DNA from: Panopea generosa
Taxonomy: Eukaryota > Mollusca > Bivalvia > Adapedonta > Hiatellidae
Assembly (NCBI GenBank): GCA_029582155.1
Contig: CM055901.1
Coordinates: 55,100,625-55,164,624 of the forward strand
Length of the DNA stretch: 64,000 bases
Reading direction: 5' to 3'
The notes under the pieces were generated by a model, which was not told the DNA's origin, searched no databases, and saw only the letters and a program-made list of their open reading frames with translations. A program made the position numbers and the translations under genes. Positions 24,801 to 35,171 of this stretch are shown one piece after another. How positions within the stretch are numbered: position 1 is the first letter of the stretch; each line of letters starts with the position of its first letter.

Positions 24801-27800
24801 AAAAACAGTTATCCCTCAGAATGGATTTTTCTATCCAAGCCTCCAACCCATGTAAGATACTTATAAAAACTAATGACTCTACTGTCGGCAGTCACCTGCA
24901 CCATGATAATACTCTTCTCTGATACCAACATTATTTAGTGTAACATGAAGTTGAGATTTTCTTACTTGTAATACAAGGCACAGTAATAAACTAAATACTA
25001 GTGAGTTTGCTCTTGTATGCCAGACCAGAATAGTTTCGCACTGTTGCATTATTTCTGTCATCTTAACATTGATATAAATTCTTTATGCACTCATAAAGAT
25101 ATGGGACGTCACTATTTTCTTGTAATGAAATAAATATATGTATTTGTTTAGATTAAACTATAAATGTGTTCAAACCCCATGGATGCACCCATTACATCAG
25201 AGCCCCAAATAAGTTTTTAAGCTAATGAGTAATTACTCATCAAAATCAGAGTACCAGTAGATGAGTATTTGTGAGTTTTTTAGAATAGTGATGAGTAATG
25301 CGCATAATTTTTATGATATACAACCAAACATGTGTTAACCCTTTACTCCATAGATATGCGTTTTCCTGCACCAATCACAGAAGGCCTTTGAAAACAGTGC
25401 AGGAAGTGTTCAGATTGCTCATTATAAGCAATCTGAACACTTCCTGCACTGTTTTCCACTCTGTCAGTTAATATAAACATAATTCACCCAATAATTCAAA
25501 AGCCTTAGACTATATTAGAGGTGTCCAAGGGTGTCTATATGGAGTACAGGGTTAAGATGCAGAATACAGTGGGGAGGTAATATAGAACATGTGGTTGTTG
25601 AATACAGACCAAGTTTGGCTGTAAATATAAAACTACCATGTTTGGCTGTTTAACACAAGTGGTTGTGTAACAGAGGTAATGCAAACTCCTCTTAAATTGT
25701 TTAGGTATTTTGTATTTAGCTGTTCAAATGCACATCAAACTTTCCATTTTGCATTTTATCTAAATCAGTTACTTTGCTGCTCAATATTTGAATTTCTTAC
25801 AGACTATTGCTGAGTAGTTACATTAGCAGAAACATCACCTTTTTTGGCGGGTAAAAAATGAACTTAATTTAGTATGTATTTGATTTGTTTGTGTCATGTT
25901 TACAGTTTATTTGTTGACAATCACATGTCAGTTTATAGACACCTTCTTTTCTAGACCCGGCCTAGCCACATTCCGGCTGCAAGGAAAAGAGAAATTCTGG
26001 CAGAGTTTGACTGGTAAATACCTATATTTTATTTCCCACCAATAATTTTTATCAAATATGTAAATAGCAATGCATAATGATTGAGATCAGTGCATTTAAA
26101 CACCATAAGATTTCACGATTACAAACATCACAGATGCCTTTTCTCTGCAGCCAGAATATTGCTGGGCTATCATGAACCCAGATCATCATCGGGATGGGTT
26201 TTAGTACCAATGATCAATCAAACCTCTTAGTGACATTGTTTATTAATTACACAGACTGGAATACCATTATAACCAGTAAAACTTATCAATGAGGCGAGCT
26301 GAACTGAAAACCATTCAGCTATTTTTATTTTAGCGGACAAGTCAATAAAGTAGTCTTAAGAAGATCGATTTTCAGAGAATGTAAACTTATTTACGCATAT
26401 AAAAATTGATTTAGTGTAAAAACTCTCTGCTTAGGCATACTTGATACACACTTAAAACAACTTTGATGCAAATACACCAACTTTTAATGCATCATATACG
26501 TAAATACGCAGCTTATCTGGGACTCTGCTACATGCAGGCAAGGGGCCATAACTCCAGTATTTTAATGACATTGACAAATACCATTTTATGATTATACAGT
26601 TACAAACCAAATGTCAATTAAATACACAGAACTTTCAGAAAGCATTCACTGGACACCAATTTGATAGATGGACACACACGCAAGTGGACAGACAGGGTAA
26701 CAATTTATGCCTTTACCATTCTTTGGATGGCAGAGGCGAAAAAATGTATAAATACCAGTAGTGTGTTTAGAACAAGGTCAATTATGGTCTTGACACACTT
26801 GTCCAATTTAATAAAAAAAGAAGAAAGAAATAGTGGCTTATATCAGATATTTCACAGTGACAAAAAAAGTCAGAAAGTGTAGGAGCAGATAGACAGTGTG
26901 ACAAAAGTTTTATAATATACCGGTAAGCACTTTTAGTACTGGTAGTGGCAATCACAAAAATTACAAATCTGAAATACCAGATAACATTGTTAATAAAATG
27001 GGTTAAAATAATGTGAGAGAAGTTGAATTTTTTTATATTTCTCTTTGTAATTCAATATAAAAAACGCTAACTTTACACAGTCTTAACGAACACTACATAT
27101 GTTTAGAATTGGTGGTAATGCTGCTAGAACTTTTCCTGGCATAACTTTGAAATATTCAGTGGTTTAAACACAAAAAGTATTTCATAGAAATTATGAACAA
27201 ACATAAAACCATATCAACATGTTCGAGGACAAAGGAGAAAAGATCTATTTCAAAATAAAAAAAAAAGGCTTTAAACTTACCTTTTTCTTCTGAAATTCTC
27301 AAAGACTTGTGGGTAAAATGAAATAGACCAAGCTGCAAAGTAGATCCAGCCAATAATCACGTTGATTGTTACTAGGATGGAACTGTTTACAATCTCTACA
27401 TTCACAAAAACATCCTGTAGGCTGTAATATAAACAAGTATTGTTACACGGGAACTATTTAACAGCTCCAGTTTTAACTTAACTTAAGTTATTCAATAATA
27501 CAGAGAATAATTGTTTGTTTCAGTATAATATCCCATGTTTACCGTATTTATCAAGTAAGCAATGAGGTGACATAGTCATGAATGGCAAGCATGTCTAGTT
27601 CTGTATTCACAATATCTGTTACATTATTTATTACTGAAAACAGTGAATTTATCAATTATAAATCTGCTTCTATTAATGGGAATACTTCAATGAAATTCTT
27701 GTGTTTCTGTAATTCACCAAAAGCCATATAATAAAATAAAAAATAAGAATGAAAATGGGTGTACATGTCAACCATGTTTCAGCTCCCTAGATGATTTTTT

Positions 27801-30800
27801 GACACTGAAAATTTCAGTAATAATTACGACAAGAGGCACCAGAGGACCTGAATCGCTCTACTAGCAAAATATGTTACATGTAAAATATCTGAGGTGAAGA
27901 CCTTAAACTTTCAGAGAAAATGTTTTTTAAAATTTTACTTTAAATGTGCTTACAAGTCTTGTGGCAGGGGCATTTGTGGTCGAATCACGCTGGTTCAAAA
28001 ACTCGTCTGAGATCTTGTGGTTATATAACTGATGTGCAAGTTTGGTTAAGATTCAATGAAAAATGAAGGTGCTATACAAGAAAATGGTTAACGGAAGGAC
28101 GGATGATGATGGACAATTTACCATGACATAAACCTTGCTGGCCTTTGGCCAGTAGAGCTAAAAATGATTTATAGCATGTGTGCTGTTGTCGTGGCAGTTA
28201 CATTTAAATACTACGTCTAATGTTGGACATGTATATTTTCTTACCTTAATAAACGATAATGACATGCTCTAAAGCAAGAGTGAATGAGTTTACAGGTATG
28301 AGAATAATGCATTAAGTTAAAGGTTTATATATAATTAATCTCATATGAGTCTACAAGTTAAAGATTTATATATAATTAATCTCATAGAAGTCTACAAGTT
28401 AAAAGTTTATATATAATTTATCTTATATAAGTCTACAAGTTTAAGATTTATATATAATTAATCTCATATAAGTCTACAAGTTAAAGATTTATATATAATT
28501 AATCTCATATAAGTCTACAAGTTAATGGTTTATGTATAATTAATCTCATATAAGTCTACAAGTTAATGGTTTATATATAATTAATCTCATATAAGTCTAC
28601 AAGCTAAAGGTTTATATATAATTAATCTCATATATGTCTACAAGTTAATGGTTTATATATAATTAATCTCATATAAGTTTACAAGTTAAAGGTTTATAAA
28701 TAATTAATCTCATATAAGTCTACAAGTTAAAGGTTTATACATAATTAATCTCATATAAGTCTACAAGTTAAAAGTTTATATATAATTAATCTCATATAAG
28801 ACTACAAGTTAAAGGTTTATATATAATTAATCTCATATAAGTCTACAAGTTAATGGTTTATATATAATTAATCTCATATACCGGTAAGTCTACAAGCTAA
28901 AGGCTTATATATAATTAATCTCATATATGTCTACAAGTTAATGGTTTATATATAATTAATCTCATATAAGTTTACAAGTTAAAGGTTTATAAATAATTAA
29001 TCTCATATAAGTCTACAAGTTAAAGGTCTCTACATAATTAATCTCATATAAGTCTACAAGTTAAAGGTCTATACATAAATAATCTCATATAAGTCTACAA
29101 GTTAAAGGTCTATACATAATTAATCTCATATAAGTCTACAAGGTTTATATATAATTTATCTCATATAAGTCTTCATACATAATCAATCTCATATTAGTCT
29201 ACAATTAAAATGTTTATACATAATTAATCTCATATATGTCTACATGTTAAAGGTTTATATATAATTAATCTCATATAAGTCTACAAGTTAAAGGTTTATA
29301 CATAATTAATCTCATATAAGTCTACAAGTTTAAGGTTTGTATATAATCAATCTCATATAAGTCTTCATACATAATTCATCTCATATAAGTCTACAAGTTA
29401 AAGAATTATTCATAATTAATCTCATATATGTCTACATGTTAAAGGTTTATATATATAACTAATTTCATAAAAGTTAACAGGTTAAAGGTTTAATTACAAT
29501 TAATCTCATATAAGTTTACAAGCTAAAGGTTTTATATATATACTTAATCTCATATAAGTCTACAAGCTAAAGGTTTATATATCTACTTAATCTCATGTAA
29601 TTTTACAAGCTAAAGGTTTATATACATGTATATATAATTAATCTCATATAAGTTTACCAGCTAAATGTTTATACATACTTAATCTCATATAAGTTTTAAA
29701 GTTAAAGGTCTTTATATAATTAATCTAATGTAAGTTTCCAAGTTAAAGGTTTATATATAATTTATCTCATATATGTTTACAGGTTAAAGGTTAAAATATA
29801 ATTAATCTCATATTACTTTTGCAGCTCCTTGGAGTCGGAATCTACACCGAGGTAGAAGTGTCCTGGATGTCTTGCTGATATACTGACATTCGTGGTCAGG
29901 ATCTGCTCTGCTTTTATGGTTACATTTGGTAACTCCTGTATGTAATCATCAGCACCTTGTGTCATTCTTGGATCACCGTTACCAATCTGATATGTGAACC
30001 ATACCACAGTTTCATTACTTACAGTGCCACTGGAAGAAAGTGAAAAGAAGAATATACATACTTCTGAACTTTGAAGAATTTGAAACAATGTACACATGTA
30101 CATTGTACTTTACTTACAATGTACATGTGTACATTGTTTCAAATTCTTCAAAGTTTAGAAGAAACAAGATACAAGGTACATTATTCAACAACTAGAAATG
30201 TGTCCATAGTAAACATTATGCCCAGAGCTTAGAACCAGTACAGCAATGTTTTTTTAGAGGCCATTCCCTGGGTAGAACCAGTACAGCAATGTTTTTTTAG
30301 AGGACATTCCCTGGGTAGAACCAGTGCAGTGTTGTTTGTTTACAGGACATTCCCTGGGTAGAACCAGTACAGTGTTGTTTGTTTACAGGACATTCCCTGG
30401 GTAGAACCAGTGCAGTGTTGTCTGTTTACAGGACATTCCCTGGGTAGAACCAGTACAGTGTTGTTTGTTTACAGGACATTCCCCAGGTAGAACCAGTACA
30501 GTGTTGTCTGTTTACAGGACATTCCCTGGGTAGAACCAGTGCAGTGTTGTCTGTTTACAGGACATTCCCTGGGTAGAACCAGTACAGTGTTGTTTGTTTA
30601 CAGGACATTCCCCAGGTAGAACCAGTACAGTGTTGTCTGTTTACAGGACATTCCCTGGGTAGAACCAGTGCAGTGTTGTCTGTTTACAGGACATTCCCTG
30701 GGTAGAACCAGTACAGTGTTGTTTGTTTACAGGACATTCCCCAGGTAGAACCAGTACAGTGTTGTCTGTTTACAGGACATTCCCTGGGTAGAACCAGTGC

Positions 30801-33800
30801 AGTGTTGTTTGTTTACAGGACATTCCCTGGGTAGAACCAGTACAGTGTTGTTTGTTTACAGGACATTCCCCAGGTAGAACCAGTACAGTGTTGTCTGTTT
30901 ACAGGACATTCCCTGGGTAGAACCAGTGCAGTGTTGTTTGTTTACAGGACATTCCCTGGGTAGAACCAGTACAGTGTTGCTTGTTTACAGGACATTCCCC
31001 AGGTAGAACCAGTACAGTGTTGTCTGTTTACAGGACATTCCCTGGGTAGAACCAGTGCAGTGTTGTTTGTTTACAGGACATTCCCTGGGTAGAACCAGTA
31101 CAGTGTTGTTTGTTTACAGGACATTCCCTGGGTAGAACCAGTGCAGTGTTGTCTGTTTACAGGACATTCCCTGGGTAGAACCAGTACAGTGTTGTTTGTT
31201 TACAGGACATTCCCCAGGTAGAACCAGTACAGTGTTGTCTGTTTACAGGACATTCCCTGGGTAGAACCAGTGCAGTGTTGTTTGTTTACAGGACATTCCC
31301 TGGGTAGAACCAGTACAGTGTTGTTTGTTTACAGGACATTCCCCAGGTAGAACCAGTACAGTGTTGTCTGTTTACAGGACATTCCCTGGGTAGAACCAGT
31401 GCAGTGTTGTTTGTTTACAGGACATTCCCTGGGTAGAACCAGTACAGTGTTGTTTGTTTACAGGACATTCCCCAGGTAGAACCAGTACAGTGTTGTTTGT
31501 TTACAGGACATTCCCTGGGTAGAACCAGTGCAGTGTTGTTTGTTTACAGGACATTCCCTGGGTAGAACCAATACAGTGTTGTTTGTTTACAGGACATTCC
31601 CTGGGTAGAACCAGTGCAGTGTTGTCTGTTTACAGGACATTCCCTGGGTAGAACCAGTACAGTGTTGTTTGTTTACAGGACATTCCCTGGGTAGAACCAG
31701 TGCAGTGTTGTCTGTTTACAGGACATTCCCTGGGTAGAACCAGTACAGTGTTGTTTGTTTACAGGACATTCCCCAGGTAGAACCAGTACAGTGTTGTCTG
31801 TTTACAGGACATTCCCTGGGTAGAACCAGTACAGTGTTGTTTGTTTAGAGGCCATTCCCTGGGTAGAACCAGTACAGTGTTGTTTGTTTAGAGGACATTC
31901 CCTGGGTAGAACCACTACAGTATTGTTTGTTTAGAGGACATTCCCTGGGTAGAACCAGTACAGTGTTGTTTGTTTAAAGGACATTCCCTGGGTAGAACCA
32001 GTACAGTGTTGTTTGTTTAGAGGACATTCCCTGGGTAGAACCACTACAGTATTGTTTGTTTAGAGGACATTCCCTGGGTAGAACCAGTACAGTGTTGTTT
32101 GTTTAAAGGACATTCCCTGGGTAGAACCACTACAGTATTGTTTGTTTAGAGGACATTCCCTGGGTAGAATTAGTACAGTGTTGTTTGTTTAAAGGACATT
32201 CCCTGGGTAGAACCAGTACAGTGTTGTTTGTTAAGAGGACATCTGGCCTAACCTGAAATGAAATCTGCAACCCCTAACACAAAATACATGTCCAAAGAGT
32301 TGCCTGTCCTTAAAAATGATAAAACTGAAGAAACCTTATCATAATTGATTTAACCGATTGCCCACCATAATGTTGGCTTGATATTATAATTTAAAAGAAA
32401 ATGTAATCAAACAGTTTACTTTGGACCGAAACATAAGTTACTCATTACTCACTTGAAAGATTTTAAAGTAAGGTCGGATGTTTTGCCAACAGCCACTTGA
32501 AAATCTGTATCTGAAAACGCCAGTTTAACACCAGTAGCTAAAAATAGATTGAAAAATAACTAAATCATGTTACTGCTTAAATGAATATGGTTATATCAAA
32601 TTAATAAACCAATAACAACAGTAATGAAAAGATTAAGGGGAAATACATAAATAATGCATGGTATGGTGCTAATGCCACTTTAAAATGCACATCTGTCATA
32701 TCTAAGAGTTGACATAATTTTTATAAAGATGATACACCCAATTTCAGTGTCCAAGTGTCATACATGTACTCAAGTATCATATTCCAGCAGGGTTTATAAA
32801 TTATACATGTCATTTTATGAGGGTTTTTCATCAACCAATGACCCAATTACAATTACAACAAAGTTATTACATGCTTGTATTGAAACACAATGTAATTAAT
32901 AACAACAAGCACGTTATATACATGAAATTCTTTCTGTCTCTATTTATGTTGTAATTTTATTGCATGTATATACTCTCCAAGTAGGAGGCAATAAAGAATC
33001 AAATAAAAAAACCCTGAGAAAATGATGTTAATGATCGATTTCATGATTTTTTTAAAATATAATTCATGTATATTTAAAATAAGAAAAATAAAGAAAAAAC
33101 TTTGCATGAACATGCACCCAAAACAATAGACTTATATAATACAATAACATAAACAACATTGTCTCTAAAACGTGCTTGTACCGCAACTGGCATGGGAAAG
33201 GTCGAGGGTTCGATTTTACGGACACGTCATACGAATTTGAATATAACTGAAACAAGAGCACCACAAAATTATTAAGTAGGTCAAAGTAAGTGAAGTTAAC
33301 TTTTTAAACATGATGGTGATAAGTTTATAAAATTAATACTTTAACTGAAAAAAATAAAACAGATTTAAAAAATATCACAAAAAAATAGATGTTATAAAGT
33401 TGAAATGGGGCAGTATTTGATTTAATACAAAAAAAATAAAATAAATTGGGGGGATGGGTGGGTAGGGGTAAAGGTCTTGGGGTCAGTAGAAAGTAGAAAA
33501 GTTGAAATGGGGCAGAGTATTTGATTAAATCAAAACAAATTTAAAAAAAAAAAAAAATGGGCAGTAAAGCGGAGGTCTTGGTTGGACTAGGGCAGGTAGC
33601 CTAGCAGACACTGGATAATGGACATGGCAAATTCAAACGATGATGTAAGGTTTTTTAAATCTGTGATCTATTTATCAATCTGGATATTTTTAAATGTACA
33701 ATAATTCATATAAAAACCCAATAACAGTTTTGGGCACATAAACCTTTTAACCGGATAATGACAGTATTAACCAAGTCCATTAAATAGGTCAAGGTCAGTA

Positions 33801-35137
33801 ATGTAAACTTTTTTTTAGTTGATGGAGATCAGTTTACAGAATAAGCAGTATTACTGAAAAATAAAATTGACTTAAAAAAAAATAAAAAAAATTCAAGCCC
33901 AATTTAAACAAAAAACTTTAACCTAAGGTTTTAAAGCCCAAAGTATGGAAGATTAGGTAAGTTACTATATACATTATTTATATAACATAATATGAATGTA
34001 TTTATGAAGTTTAGTCACCAAAACACGAGTAGTTTGTTCAGAAACAGAGAAAAAGCTGAGCTAAACATAAAACTTTAACCAAACCCGAGTTAAATAAAAA
34101 AATTTAACCTAAGGTTTTAGAGCCCAAAGTATGGAAATTTAGGTAAGTTAGCTATATACATTGTTTCTATAACATTATATGAATGTGTTTATGATGTTTA
34201 GTCACCATAACATGAGAAGTTTGTCCAGAAACAGAGAAAAAGCTGAGCTAACATAAAACTTTAAACTGCGGACGCCACCGACGCCAGGGTTATGTCAATA
34301 GCTCTTCTTTTTTTCTCAAAAAGACGAGTTAAAAAAGTACTAGAAGCTTCCTTATTTGATGCTCAGCATTTTCAGGATAGTTCTAGGTCTGGTCAGCCCA
34401 TTGTCGGTTTATAATGTGACTGGTGGGGTATAATATATCATGTCTAAATGATACTCCACTGACTCCAGTGTGGCAGTTAATTCAGTAAAAATACTGTCTG
34501 AAGTAGACTCTGTTGCGACGACTTAACATTTTTTGAAAGCTGGGCTAAACACAATACAACAACAACAACTTTACAGTAGAAACAAACACAGTAGAGAGGA
34601 TGCCATTAGGGTGCCGTTAGTCTCAAACATGACCTTGATGCTCTTCAGCAGTGGGAGAAAGACTAGGAGATGGAATTTCATCCCAAGAAATGCTTTAGTC
34701 CTGCATATGACAAAAAAGAGGAAGTATATAGAGAGTACCCATACAACATACATGGGCAGGCGCTAGATGCAGTAGACTCAGCAAAGGCAAGTATCTTGGG
34801 GTAAATATCAACTGGAGTCTGATATGGAACCACCACATCAACCAGGTGACAAAAGAAGGCAATTTTTTGCAGCAAAACATCCAACAGTGTCCACATGAGA
34901 CCAAAGCCCTATGCTACAAAACCCTTACCGGACCACTAACAGAATATGCTAGTGTTATCCTGGACCAGCACATGATCAACAACATAAACAAGCTGAATAT
35001 GGTTCAACAGAGGACCACTCGGATGGTATTCTCCGACTACAATACAACCAGCAGTGTATCCAACACGCTGGATCAACTCCAATGGCCAAAATATCAGGAC
35101 ATCACAGTCCAGGCCAAAGCCATCATGATGTTCAGAG

Positions 35138-35171
<34 letters not shown>

